Positions 15,507 to 24,369 are shown, numbered from the stretch's first letter. The stretch: DNA of 32,480 nt from an uncultured Gluconobacter sp. (GCA_937880175.1 CALFLO010000018.1:1-32480); one strand, 5' to 3'. Made by a program: numbers and translations. Notes: a model not told the origin generated them from the sequence alone.

Positions 15507-15845
15507 TCAGGTCTGGATGCTCTCCTCGATCAATTCGAAATCACTGAGCGTTGTGGCACCGGTCCAGCGATCGAGATGAAGGATCATCTCCTTCCCACCA
15601 ACATCCCCGGCATAGCCGTGATCGCGCAGAGAGGAGAGTTTCTTATGTGTGATCTTTGGTATTGCCGTCCGGTCCAAAAAATCAGTGATTGCAGCATTCA
15701 TATTTTCATATGGACCATGCCAGTTGCGGGCATTGACCGGGAATATTTCCGGGGTGCGTAAAAAAACGGCTCCATCAGGCCGAAGGCACGTTTCCACGAT
15801 ATATCGACCACATGTCTGTCGTGTCACATCGAGTGTCTTGCACAT
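15507..15845 (-). CDS. Hypothetical protein (112 aa)
   Basis: Unrecognised. The N-terminus MCKTLDVTRQTCGRYIVETCLRPDGAVFLRTPEIFPVN suggests a small beta-sheet, and the middle LHGPYENMNAAITDFLDRTAI-like region a helix. No metal or nucleotide motif. A small hairpin (CACCAC/GTGGTG, 15862-15881) lies 17 bases before the start and a terminator for the previous gene lies just beyond, so this gene probably has its own promoter in the 15845-15899 gap. The frame is plausible by size, strand and packing only. Confidence 0.55.
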   Translation of the reverse strand: MCKTLDVTRQTCGRYIVETCLRPDGAVFLRTPEIFPVNARNWHGPYENMNAAITDFLDRTAIPKITHKKLSSLRDHGYAGDVGGKEMILHLDRWTGATTLSDFELIEESIQT

Positions 15846-15899
15846 TTCAAAACGTCCCTATCACCACGGTATTTTGTGGTGCAGTTGGATGGCAGATAT

Positions 15900-15924
15900 A
15901 AAAAAAGCCACCCTTCAGGGCGGC
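15900..15924 (-). terminator. Rho-independent terminator after the DUF6876-type gene
   Basis: On the minus strand GCCGCCC, loop TGAA, GGGTGGC forms a 7-bp stem followed by at least six T. It lies about 26 bp past the stop of the 133-aa gene. Confidence 0.75.
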
Positions 15925-15949
15925 CTTACAGTAGAGAGCGTCAGCGTTT

Positions 15950-16351
15950 TCAGTATTCGCTGGGAAGCAGGACAATTCGCCCTATGCCGGGTTCACTGAA
16001 AGCGAATAATTTGGCTTCCTGTAGAGGGAAATCCGTATAAGGAATGTCCTGACGATAGAGTTCGACCTCCCCCTCCCCTGTCTTATCTCCATCGGTGCAA
16101 ATAATAACGGCTGTGTGTTTTTCGAGATCAACCTTCAAGGTCCAGAATTGTCGATCTTCCTCGCGCATAGTCGGCAAATGCTGAACGCTTGCCAGTATAT
16201 CAATCAGCCACGCGGCACCATTTGCTGCGATATAACGTGCGCCATCAGTCAGAATGAGCCCGCTATGCCAGCGGTAATACTTCACTGTTCCTGTAAATCC
16301 GGCGAGGGCCTGGGATGTAAGAGCGTGTGTCGGTTCTAATATATCGGACAT
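15950..16351 (-). CDS. DUF6876-type protein
   Basis: 133 aa. The pattern LAGFTGTVKYYRW...LTDGARYIAANGAAWLIDILASVQ, FWTLKV, AVIICTDGD, QDIPYTDFPLQEAKLF and the final IVLLPSEY fits the DUF6876 family as I remember it; these are small proteins carried by plasmids, phages and integrative elements with no known function. GGAGAG sits a few bases before ATG 16351. It is followed by a clear terminator and preceded by hairpin element A 80 bp upstream, so it forms a one-gene unit under that element. No catalytic motif is visible. The family name is recalled, not searched. Confidence 0.7.
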   Translation of the reverse strand: MSDILEPTHALTSQALAGFTGTVKYYRWHSGLILTDGARYIAANGAAWLIDILASVQHLPTMREEDRQFWTLKVDLEKHTAVIICTDGDKTGEGEVELYRQDIPYTDFPLQEAKLFAFSEPGIGRIVLLPSEY

Positions 16352-16430
16352 TAAACTCTCCGTTATCTGGGTTTATTTCCAGAAAATGCATCCTTTTTAA
16401 GATTACACTTTCTGATACCAGAGAGGCCGT

Positions 16431-16547
16431 CATAGTCTGGAGGCTGAGGCAAACGCGGTGCGAAGCACCGGGATCGGAGCCACGCGCAGACCGCTCCGCG
16501 GTCGAGCATGGAGAGAACCCACCGTTTGCTTCAGCCTCCAGACTATG
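16431..16547 (-). repeat. Hairpin element A (81-nt core in a long stem)
   Basis: Outer arms 16431-16455 and 16523-16547 pair over 25 bp with one G-U. Inside, CGGTGC-GAA-GCACCG (16456-16470) is a 6-bp GAA-triloop hairpin and CCGC-TCC-GCGG a second one. CCACGC and GCATGG can pair around the latter. The core 16449-16529 is 81 nt, the same length as element B (24053-24133), and 67 of 81 positions agree. It ends 80 bp before the DUF6876-type gene, with an A/G-rich tract (minus strand) at 16550-16585. Not a known RNA family to me. Confidence 0.8.
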
Positions 16548-16591
16548 GCCCTTCTCTTTCAAATATTTCCTTTTATTTTCTTAACTTTGTG

Positions 16592-16655
16592 AATGTCCTT
16601 TCGAATGATCAAAGGACATTACAAATAAGGCGACCCGTAAGGACGGATCGCCTTA
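16592..16655 (-). terminator. Two hairpins after the ParB-like gene
   Basis: TAAGGCGA (16626-16633) pairs with TCGCCTTA (16648-16655) directly after the stop, and AATGTCCTTT (16592-16601) pairs perfectly with AAAGGACATT (16611-16620). T runs are short, so termination is likely but may be incomplete. Confidence 0.55.
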
Positions 16656-16659
16656 TGAC

Positions 16660-18570
16660 TCAGACCATAATTACTTCAAGACGTTCAGGCATCGCACGGG
16701 CCAGCTCTGTCAGTTCGCTGGGGATGCGTGGATCGTCGGGAATAGTAGCGTTATGCGCACTTTCATCACCATCAGACAGGCTCTCCTGATCAGTCTGGCC
16801 TTCGTCTAGATCCACTCGCTCCTCACAGTTCTCATCCTCTTCACTGTCAGTTGTGACGTCAGTATCAAAATCAGAATCACCTTCTTCTTCCTCCATCTGC
16901 GCCGCCAAACGTGCCCGAGCTGCCACCCGCGCAGCCTGGTTCTCTAACTTGGATTTCCATTCTGAGAGCCCCGCTGTAAATGTTGCAGGTTCCGGCACCC
17001 ATCGTTTTTCGCCAACGTGAGCCATAAGTGCTTCACGCATCGCTTTACCAGTGGGTTTTTCTTCCAGACCTTCAGCCTGAACAGCTTTGGTAATTCCCGG
17101 TTTACTGTAACTTTTAAGAAATTCTTCAAAGGCCATTGTGGGCATATACTCGTCCGCACCAAACAACACCCCAAGGATCTGGGCGGGCAAACCGCTACCG
17201 CTATGCTGACTGAGGCCGCAATTCATGAACGTGCTAAGCACACCCAATGCTGCGTTTCTGAGAAGATCCGGGTCACGAACCAACACACCTTCTGGGAAAA
17301 TGCGGGCGACAGCCAGGTCACGCTCCGTAACACTCCCATAAGGCTCATATGTATCATCACCGTGGATTTTTACGTTATTGGCACTCAAAGCCAGTATGAA
17401 AGCACCAACCAGATCCCATGGATCTGCATTTTCTCGTGCTGCATCCAACGCCTGACGCAAAGCCTGTGTCCGAACATCCCCGATAATTTTAAGCCCTGTG
17501 CCTGAAATATCGGGGCGCTCTTTAGGTTTTTCGGATTTTTGGGCTGACGGTAAAGAAAGGGAGCCATTTTCTGTCCTGCGGGTGGACTGTTCTCCCAGTT
17601 CGCGTACCCGTCCTTTTTGAATCTGCAGTGTGCGTGGGTTAACCCAGATCGCCGGGATATCTTCGTCCCATTCCATTTCCCAGGAACCCACCTTCCGGTA
17701 TCCGTCTGGTGCAAGTCCTTCCCCATATTCGTTGCTCTGGAGGTAAATGGTTCCTTCAGGCTTAGTTTTCTCGGCCCAGATCTGCTGCGCCTTAAACATA
17801 GCGGCATATTGGGTGCAGTATCGATTATCTTCTCCACCCTGCCCGAAGAGATCTTCTTCCCAGACGACACCAGCTTCTTTTGCAGTCTCGTCGTCAAACT
17901 CGTAGTTGCGAGCATATAATTCGACCTGATCAAGATATCTTACAAATTCCGACCAGTCGAAATGTGTGGCGTCTTCCCTACTCATCTCATAGTCGGCCGG
18001 ATCTGCTCCTTCGTCAGCACTTTCCGCCCAGATCTCGGCCCATACATCGCGTTGGCGCTCCAGCGGAGTGCGCGCAATTGCGTTCCGGTCAGTATAGGAA
18101 GGCCCAATCCCACTATCGATGGCCGCAATAATGGGCGGATGAATTTGGGACAACAGCATCAGGCCACGAAGATAGGCTGGTGTTACCATAAAAGCCCGAC
18201 AGATTTCTGTATCCGTAGCGCCCTTCGCGCGCATATCCAGCACACCACGCCATTGTTCGGATTCCGTCATATCGGCACGCACGACGTTCTCGGCGACAGC
18301 GGCCATCGTATCGCTTTTTTCATCACCAGAACGGACATGCACGTCAATTTCAGTCAATTTCGCCGCAATACAGGCCCGCACCCGCCTGTGACCAGCGACA
18401 ATCATCAACCGACCGTCCTCAAGTTCTCGCACACAGGGCGCATGAATCAGGCCCACTGTCTTGATATTCAGCGCAAGCTGATGTTCCGCACGAGGATCTG
18501 GCTGGGTCTTACGGGGATTATTCGGGTTTGGTACGAGTGTTCTGGGATCGACGCGGCGAAGTTCCGTCAT
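16660..18570 (-). CDS. Large ParB/Srx-domain protein of the plasmid leading-region type
   Basis: About 636 aa from ATG 18570, chosen for the GAGGAGAG site just upstream; ATG 18606 would add 12 residues. The N-terminus has the ParB/Srx nuclease-like fold: VDPRTLVPNPNNPRK, then IVAGHRRVRAC with the GHRR motif at 60-63, then AENVVRADMTESEQW and a helix-turn-helix-like region. The protein is more than twice as long as chromosomal ParB and ends in a highly acidic tail (EEEEGDSDFD...). It stands alone without a ParA beside it; the plasmid's own ParA is 6 kb away with a different partner. Such orphan ParB-like proteins are common next to ssb and ardC in plasmid leading regions, where some are thought to be nucleases rather than partition proteins. 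Confidence 0.85.
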   Translation of the reverse strand: MTELRRVDPRTLVPNPNNPRKTQPDPRAEHQLALNIKTVGLIHAPCVRELEDGRLMIVAGHRRVRACIAAKLTEIDVHVRSGDEKSDTMAAVAENVVRADMTESEQWRGVLDMRAKGATDTEICRAFMVTPAYLRGLMLLSQIHPPIIAAIDSGIGPSYTDRNAIARTPLERQRDVWAEIWAESADEGADPADYEMSREDATHFDWSEFVRYLDQVELYARNYEFDDETAKEAGVVWEEDLFGQGGEDNRYCTQYAAMFKAQQIWAEKTKPEGTIYLQSNEYGEGLAPDGYRKVGSWEMEWDEDIPAIWVNPRTLQIQKGRVRELGEQSTRRTENGSLSLPSAQKSEKPKERPDISGTGLKIIGDVRTQALRQALDAARENADPWDLVGAFILALSANNVKIHGDDTYEPYGSVTERDLAVARIFPEGVLVRDPDLLRNAALGVLSTFMNCGLSQHSGSGLPAQILGVLFGADEYMPTMAFEEFLKSYSKPGITKAVQAEGLEEKPTGKAMREALMAHVGEKRWVPEPATFTAGLSEWKSKLENQAARVAARARLAAQMEEEEGDSDFDTDVTTDSEEDENCEERVDLDEGQTDQESLSDGDESAHNATIPDDPRIPSELTELARAMPERLEVIMV

Positions 18571-18640
18571 GATACTCTCCTCACTTTCAGGGTCATGAGG
18601 TGTCATTTTCTGACCTCATACCTTCGGCACGGTCACAGAC

Positions 18641-18708
18641 GCCTACACGGGGCAAGGGCGAGCGTCAGCGAGGCCCCGGAACGGGGCGAACCCTTGCGGC
18701 GTGTGGGC
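18641..18708 (-). repeat. Hairpin element D upstream of the ParB-like gene
   Basis: GCAAGGG (18652-18658) pairs with CCCTTGC (18691-18697), extended by ACACG/CGTGT and GCC/GGC. The tip is GCCCCG-GAA-CGGGGC (18673-18687), a 6-bp stem with the same GAA triloop as elements A and B. It ends about 70 bp before the ParB-like start, with an A-rich tract (minus strand) directly after the stop of the upstream gene. Shorter and more diverged than A and B. Confidence 0.65.
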
Positions 18709-18757
18709 GGCCTGTGGCCCGCCCTTCCCTTTTCGGCTTTGTGCTCTTCTTATTTTC

Positions 18758-21700
18758 TTAGGCCACCTGCTCAATTTTCTCTGCAACAGCAGAAGCAGTA
18801 TCATCATTTGCTGTCGCCGATTTCAACGTAGCTTCCTTTTCCTTGCCTTCCGCTTCCAGCTCAGCATCCAATGCGGATAGCTCGGCACATTTCGCCGTGA
18901 GATCGTCGGCTTCCGCAAAAGGAAGTCCTTCCCGTGCGCGATAAGCTGGCAGTCGGCGCTGTGCCTCATCCAGACTGCGACGTGCTTCAGCCAGATCGCT
19001 GTCCAGACGTAAGGCTGCGTGCTCAATCCGTGAAATCAGTCCCAGAGGCTTGGTCTCACGATCGGTCTCGACCTCGATTTCTCCTGCAGGTGTATCCAGA
19101 TAGATGGAGGAGACTACTTCTGGTTTTCTCTTGTCCGACGTTCTGAACTGCTGTTCATGAGCTTCGCACATCACTTCAAATCCGGCGATACGACCCATGC
19201 TCCACTGCCCGGTCCGGCCTTCCCGTTCAGCGAGCCGCGCCTGCGACAGTATCCATGCCCCAGCTTTTTCACGGCTTTCAACCACCTTGGTGTCACGGTG
19301 AAGCGTAAACGCCTCGCCTTTCGTGGTGATACGCTGTGTAAGTGCCGCCTCAATTTTCGGAATGCGTGCCTGGGCTGTCTTGATGTCGCGTTCAGCTCTC
19401 TGGATCTGGCGCCGCACATTGAACTGATCATCGAAATGTGCGGCCTGCAAACGCTCAAGACGCGCGATATCGGCTTCCAGGCCGGCTTTTTGAATCAGAC
19501 GCATGTCGCCTGATGCCAGCGCCTTGGCCATTGCAAACTGGTTGCCTTCACCGCCCACATCCTCAATACGACGGATTGTCCGGTCTCCCGACATTGCAAG
19601 GCCGATAAATCGCATCTTCCGTTCAAGGAGCTGCCAGTTGGTGGCGTCCACGGATCCCTGCTGGGCGTATGCGTAAACCTCCACTTCGTCATGCTGATTG
19701 CCCTGACGCACAATCCGACCTTCACGTTGCATGATATCGGCAACAAGCCAGGGCACGTCGAGATGATGCAGGGCTTTCAGGCGCTGCTGGGCATTGACCC
19801 CTGTTCCCATTGTGGCTGTTGAACCGATCAGGATACGCTTGCGGCCTGCATTGAGATCACCAAACAGACGCAGCTTGGCTGCCGCCTTGTCGTAATCCTG
19901 CATGAAGGCAATCTGCTCGGCTGGGACACCCATGCGGATCAGCTCTGACCTGATCCAGTTATAAGCCGAGAACCCGCGCCTGGTCTGGGAGGCCTGTGTG
20001 CCGAGATCGGAGAAGATCATCTGCACGGCCCCCGGTAAATCGTAAGCCCTGCCCGTCTCGGGATTGGTGTAACGATTGGCAGATGTCTCATGCCAGATTT
20101 CAAACACCTTCCGAATCATCACATTCAGCTTGGAATGTGGGTCACTATCCGCCCATGGTGCGACAAAGCGCAGATCGATCGCACCATGCCGGGCATCATT
20201 CATCACACTCAGAATGATGTCGTCCCCCTTCTGTGGACGACCTGAACGGGCTTCAATCGCGCGCATCCGTTCTGCTAGTGTCTGCTGGAATGCCCGAAAG
20301 TCTTCTGTGCTTTCGGCCACCACAATCTGTCTGTTACCCCCCTTAACTGAGGGCAGCTTGACATAACGGGCCAACTCGTCTGACTGAACGACGTCCGCGA
20401 AGTCACGATACATGGCCATCAGATCGGCCACATTGACGAATTCGGTAAAGCGCGTGACCGGTTTATAGAGGCCGTTGGGCTGAAGCTCTAGTTCGGTGCG
20501 TGTTTCCCCAAAGTTGGCCGCCCAAGCATCAAATTCGTGGAGATTGCGTGCGACAAGAGCATCCAGATCCATATACCGTCCGACATTCCACAATTCGGCA
20601 ATCGTATTCGTAATCGGCGAACCTGAAGCCATGATCAGTGGACGTGTTGGATCAGTCTTCGCGAGGTAACGTGTTTTTACGAAAAGATCCCATGCGCGCT
20701 GTGAGCCGTTAGGATCGACACCTCGCAGATCGGACTGATTGGTCGCGTAAGACAGTTTCCGAAAGAGCTGGGCTTCATCCACAAGGATCTGGTCGATGCC
20801 CATTTCACCCATGTGAAGGAGATCGTCCTTCTGGGCGGCTAATCCTTCCAGTTTAGCCTCCATCCCCTCTTTCATGCGTTCAATACGCTTGCGGGAGATA
20901 CGGTCATCGCCATCCAGGCCAGACAGAATGGCCTCGTATGACGCAATCTGGTCTTCAATCATCTCCCGTTCAAAACCCGCCTCCACCGGAATAAACTTGA
21001 AAGCGTCATGGGTTATGATGATCGCATCCCAGTTTTCAGTTGCTGCGCGGGCAATAAAACGCTGGCGTTTCGCTTTGACGAAATTTGTCTCGTCCGCCAC
21101 GAGAATTCTCGCCGTAGGGTAGAGCATGAGAAATTCACGCGCCATCTGTGCAAGGCAGTGACCGGGAACCACGATAACGGCCTTACTGATCAGTCCAAGG
21201 CGTTTCTGCTCCATGACGGCAGCCGCCATGGAGAAGGTTTTTCCTGCCCCCACAGCATGGGCCATGTAGGTGCGCCCTGAGGCAATAATCCGCCAGACCA
21301 CGCGCTTCTGGTGCGCACGAAGGGTAATCGCACTGCTTGCGCCAGGCAGACGCAGATGACTGCCATCAAAGGCCCGTGGCACCAGATTGTTGTAAGTCTC
21401 GTTATAGAGCTTTACGAGACGGTCAGAGCGATCGGGATCCTGCCACACCCACTTTTCGAACGCGCTTTTAATAGCAGCCAGTTTTTCTTTGGCCGCTTCC
21501 GTTTCCTGCGTATTGAGTTCGCGTCGCTCGTTGCCATTTTCATCGCGCCAATGATCCCAGATTTTGGGAATGGACTGGGAGAGCGCGTCTTCCAGCAATT
21601 CCGCTGCATTGCGTCGTTCCGTGCCCCAGACGGATGTAGCCTCTGCGCGAGACAGAAACGGCGTTCTGTTGATACTCCAGCATGCCACTTCCGGGGTATG

Positions 21701-23884
21701 ACGAACGGTTGTTTCAATCCCCATGACCTCTTGTACGAAGTCCTGAATGTCCGTGACGGGCAACCAGGGCGCTCCCAGACGGGCTGTAATTTCAGAGGGG
21801 CGCAGATCCGGGGGCTGCACGCCTTCAAGGGCGCTGACATTGCGTGCAAACCGTTGGTCAAGTTGTGCGGCGTCACGTGCCAAACCCAGCTTGGTCCGCA
21901 CGGCGCCTGAAAGCATCTCATCGGCCGTAACCCAGACGTCCCTGCCCTGCGCGCTGCGTTCTGGATCAAGGTAAACACTCTCGCCCAGTTCAATCAACGT
22001 ATCGGCTTCACTCCGTCCCAGCAGTTCGGCAATGAGAGGCAGATCCACACGTCCCGTTTCATGCAAGGACACAGCCAGCGCGTCATGGGCTCCGTGTATT
22101 TCAGGCTCTGTCGGTGCATGAATGACACGCTCAGAGAATATCGGCCCCATGCGGCCCGTATCCGTGCGTTCGTCATACTCCTCAATCGATGCCACCAGCC
22201 AAACGTCAGGATCATCCATAAAGGGCTGCAAGTTCGGGCGCCGCTGGGTTTCCCGTGTTTTCCCAGTTTCAGGATTTTCGCGCAGCGTGGTGCGGGTATG
22301 ATTAATGGGGCCAAATTCACGCACGAAACTCTGGTACGCTGTTTTCAGAGTGCGCTGCTGCGACCCGTAAGGCAGGTTCTGCATCTGAGCCCGCAACACA
22401 CTTCGTGCGGCATCACGGATGGGCACCAACCCGCGGATGATCCGAGCATGTTTGGCAAAAATCCCCTCTGCCTGACCTGCCTTGCGGATCGGGACGATCT
22501 GAGTCTGTCCCTCGCTAATCTGGTGCAGAACACCCCGGTCTACAAAGTAGCTTCCTTCCTTGAGGTCTGCACCACTTGCCGCGGTTCCAACCGTAACGCC
22601 CTCACCTGCTGGCCGGACAATGCGTGCCTCCAGCGGCTGTAGAAAATGAACGTTGGGCGCAATCCGGCTCAGGGCTTGCGGAAGAAGAAGATCTAGTTCT
22701 GCGCCGGCGGTGGCAGAGCATGTGTAGCCGGGACCAAACTGCGTTGTCGTCCAGATATGACTGCCGAGCACCTGTTCGGGATGGTCAAGGAAATACCGGT
22801 TTATGACGAGCGGACCATTTCCCTCGTCTGAGTTTGGGATGTCTGCAGTTTCAACCCAGCTCTCATTTGACGGCACTTCTCCAACTTCTCGTTTGCGGAA
22901 TGCCAGGATATCGACCACCACATCTGTCCCGGCATCGTCACGCATTGCGCCTTCAGGCAAACGCACAGCACCAAGCAGGTCTGCGCTCTCGCCGATAATC
23001 TGTCGTGCCTTAGGATCCGTTTTGTCCAGTGTGTATCGGGAGGTCACGAACAGGGCGATACCGCCTGGTCGTAAAGCTTCGAGTGAGCGGGCAATGAAGA
23101 AGTCATGAAGACTTAGTCCCAGCTTCTCCAAGCCGTCCCGACCGTGCACCGTGCGATTGCTAAAGGGTGGATTACCAATTACCAGATCATAGCCATGCGA
23201 AAGCTGGGCTCGCGTGAAATCCTCACTGCGGATCCATTGGTTTGGATAGAGCTTGCGGGCAATGCGGGCAGAGATTGGATCGTTTTCAATGCCTGTAAAG
23301 GCGATCTTGCCTTCCAGTTTTTCAGGTCGTGCGGCTATAAAGACCCCGGTGCCGCAACCCGGTTCAAGCACCGAACCGCCACGAAACCCCATACGCTGAG
23401 CCATATCCCACAGCGAGTGAACAATCAGTTCCGGGGTGTAATGGGCATATTGTGTGGCGCGCTGCAGGCCAGCCCTTTCAGTCTCCGTCGTAAGCTGTTC
23501 AAGTTCTGAAGCAAGACTTTCCCATCCCTTGCGCACCTCTTTACCAGTGGGCGGGAAGAGGTTGTTGGCAAGTTCACCCGCACCAAAACCAGTAAAACGG
23601 GCGAGCACCTCCTGCTCTGCCTCGGTGGCGTTACGATCCTCGCGCTCCAGTTCCCCGAGAAGGGCAATCGCTGCCAGATTACCCTCAGCACGGGCTTTCC
23701 ATCCGCTTGCAAGACCACGCAGTCCCTTCAGCCGGAAATCGCGCTGTGGAATACGGAAAGAGTGAGGGGAGGGGAGGCTGACTTCGGGAAGGGGCTGGTC
23801 ATCGTCTAGAGACCAGAGGGATGCGAGCTCACCGGACAGTACAGTGGTATCGAACAGATTGAGTTGCGAGGCTGACATGGACAT
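18758..23884 (-). CDS. N6-adenine methyltransferase - SNF2-type helicase fusion (DarB-like)
   Basis: 1708 aa. An N-terminal methyltransferase has the lead-in QYAHYTP (145-151), the SAM-binding motif VLEPGCGTG (172-180) and the catalytic NPPF (238-241), as in N6-adenine enzymes. A helicase half follows: Walker A AVGAGKT near 878, DEAQ near 1035, ASGSPITNT, and GTGVNAQQRLKALHHLD with QREGRIVRQGN (motifs V and VI). The C-terminal 250 residues are charged and coiled-coil-like. Phage P1 DarB, which shields incoming DNA from type I restriction, has the same order, and giant proteins of this kind are common on alphaproteobacterial plasmids. No restriction nuclease domain is visible. GGAG lies nine bases before ATG 23884. 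The gene probably heads its own transcript, with hairpin B upstream. Confidence 0.9.
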   Translation of the reverse strand: MSMSASQLNLFDTTVLSGELASLWSLDDDQPLPEVSLPSPHSFRIPQRDFRLKGLRGLASGWKARAEGNLAAIALLGELEREDRNATEAEQEVLARFTGFGAGELANNLFPPTGKEVRKGWESLASELEQLTTETERAGLQRATQYAHYTPELIVHSLWDMAQRMGFRGGSVLEPGCGTGVFIAARPEKLEGKIAFTGIENDPISARIARKLYPNQWIRSEDFTRAQLSHGYDLVIGNPPFSNRTVHGRDGLEKLGLSLHDFFIARSLEALRPGGIALFVTSRYTLDKTDPKARQIIGESADLLGAVRLPEGAMRDDAGTDVVVDILAFRKREVGEVPSNESWVETADIPNSDEGNGPLVINRYFLDHPEQVLGSHIWTTTQFGPGYTCSATAGAELDLLLPQALSRIAPNVHFLQPLEARIVRPAGEGVTVGTAASGADLKEGSYFVDRGVLHQISEGQTQIVPIRKAGQAEGIFAKHARIIRGLVPIRDAARSVLRAQMQNLPYGSQQRTLKTAYQSFVREFGPINHTRTTLRENPETGKTRETQRRPNLQPFMDDPDVWLVASIEEYDERTDTGRMGPIFSERVIHAPTEPEIHGAHDALAVSLHETGRVDLPLIAELLGRSEADTLIELGESVYLDPERSAQGRDVWVTADEMLSGAVRTKLGLARDAAQLDQRFARNVSALEGVQPPDLRPSEITARLGAPWLPVTDIQDFVQEVMGIETTVRHTPEVACWSINRTPFLSRAEATSVWGTERRNAAELLEDALSQSIPKIWDHWRDENGNERRELNTQETEAAKEKLAAIKSAFEKWVWQDPDRSDRLVKLYNETYNNLVPRAFDGSHLRLPGASSAITLRAHQKRVVWRIIASGRTYMAHAVGAGKTFSMAAAVMEQKRLGLISKAVIVVPGHCLAQMAREFLMLYPTARILVADETNFVKAKRQRFIARAATENWDAIIITHDAFKFIPVEAGFEREMIEDQIASYEAILSGLDGDDRISRKRIERMKEGMEAKLEGLAAQKDDLLHMGEMGIDQILVDEAQLFRKLSYATNQSDLRGVDPNGSQRAWDLFVKTRYLAKTDPTRPLIMASGSPITNTIAELWNVGRYMDLDALVARNLHEFDAWAANFGETRTELELQPNGLYKPVTRFTEFVNVADLMAMYRDFADVVQSDELARYVKLPSVKGGNRQIVVAESTEDFRAFQQTLAERMRAIEARSGRPQKGDDIILSVMNDARHGAIDLRFVAPWADSDPHSKLNVMIRKVFEIWHETSANRYTNPETGRAYDLPGAVQMIFSDLGTQASQTRRGFSAYNWIRSELIRMGVPAEQIAFMQDYDKAAAKLRLFGDLNAGRKRILIGSTATMGTGVNAQQRLKALHHLDVPWLVADIMQREGRIVRQGNQHDEVEVYAYAQQGSVDATNWQLLERKMRFIGLAMSGDRTIRRIEDVGGEGNQFAMAKALASGDMRLIQKAGLEADIARLERLQAAHFDDQFNVRRQIQRAERDIKTAQARIPKIEAALTQRITTKGEAFTLHRDTKVVESREKAGAWILSQARLAEREGRTGQWSMGRIAGFEVMCEAHEQQFRTSDKRKPEVVSSIYLDTPAGEIEVETDRETKPLGLISRIEHAALRLDSDLAEARRSLDEAQRRLPAYRAREGLPFAEADDLTAKCAELSALDAELEAEGKEKEATLKSATANDDTASAVAEKIEQVA

Positions 23885-24052
23885 GATGGCGCACTCCGTT
23901 CAATCGGCATCGCCCGACGCCTCAGAAAGGGTCGGGGGCCTGATTGCATAGGTTTGTGAGGATTAGTGGCAAGGAGCGGGAAGGGGAGCGTCTACTCTCT
24001 CTTCATTCCTTGTCCCTTATGCCTTCCGGACAACCGGGCCGGAGTGGGGGGC

Positions 24053-24133
24053 GCAAGTGCGGTGCGAAGCGCCGGGAGCGGAGCCACGCACAGGCCGCGC
24101 AGCGGGCGAGCATGGCGAGCACCTACCACTTGC
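24053..24133 (-). repeat. Hairpin element B (homologue of element A)
   Basis: 81 nt, aligned without gaps to element A with 14 differences. The stem GCAAGTG/CACTTGC replaces GCAAACG/CGTTTGC through two compensatory pairs. The GAA-triloop hairpin CGGTGC-GAA-GCGCCG is kept with one T-A to T-G change. Outside the core the flanks are unrelated to those of A. It lies about 170 bp before the methyltransferase-helicase start; on its far side is an AT-rich tract and then the par palindromes. Confidence 0.8.
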
Positions 24134-24204
24134 GGCGCACGCTCAGGGCTGGTGAATATTTTCTATTGATATTATTTATCTATATTAAACGCGGTAAATT
24201 TCTT

Positions 24205-24308
24205 TTTTTACACGTGTAAAAACCATTAACCTTTCATTGGGCAACGGGGGTTTTTGATCATTCAGGAAGACTGAATCCTGAAAAAAATGTTTTTTACACG
24301 TGTAAAAA
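24205..24308 (+). promoter_or_regulatory. Two identical palindromes upstream of parA (operator or centromere)
   Basis: The 18-nt perfect palindrome TTTTTACACGTGTAAAAA occurs at 24205-24222 and 24291-24308, 86 bp apart (close to eight helical turns). Between them TTCAGGA (24261) and TCCTGAA (24276) form a further inverted repeat. The second copy abuts the candidate parA promoter. These are good candidates for the binding sites of the ParA partner protein or of a repressor. Confidence 0.65.
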
Positions 24309-24310
24309 TG

Positions 24311-24338
24311 TTGCGCTAGGTGATGTAAATAATATAGG
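24311..24338 (+). promoter_or_regulatory. Candidate parA promoter
   Basis: TTGCGC (24311-24316), a 16-base spacer and TATAGG (24333-24338) lie just after the second palindrome and about 30 bp before the parA start. Binding at the palindrome would block it. Box assignment is by eye. Confidence 0.4.
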
Positions 24339-24369
24339 TCTGTATCAGAAAGATTTTGGGAGCCTCAAG

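Noticed and set aside
16660..18570. Classical plasmid ParB paired with the ParA at 24.4 kb
   Set aside because: It is far away, on the opposite strand, over 600 aa long and next to ardC and darB-like genes; parA has its own overlapping partner.
24053..24133. CRISPR repeat or array
   Set aside because: Only isolated structured copies kilobases apart; no regular repeat-spacer alternation and no cas genes.
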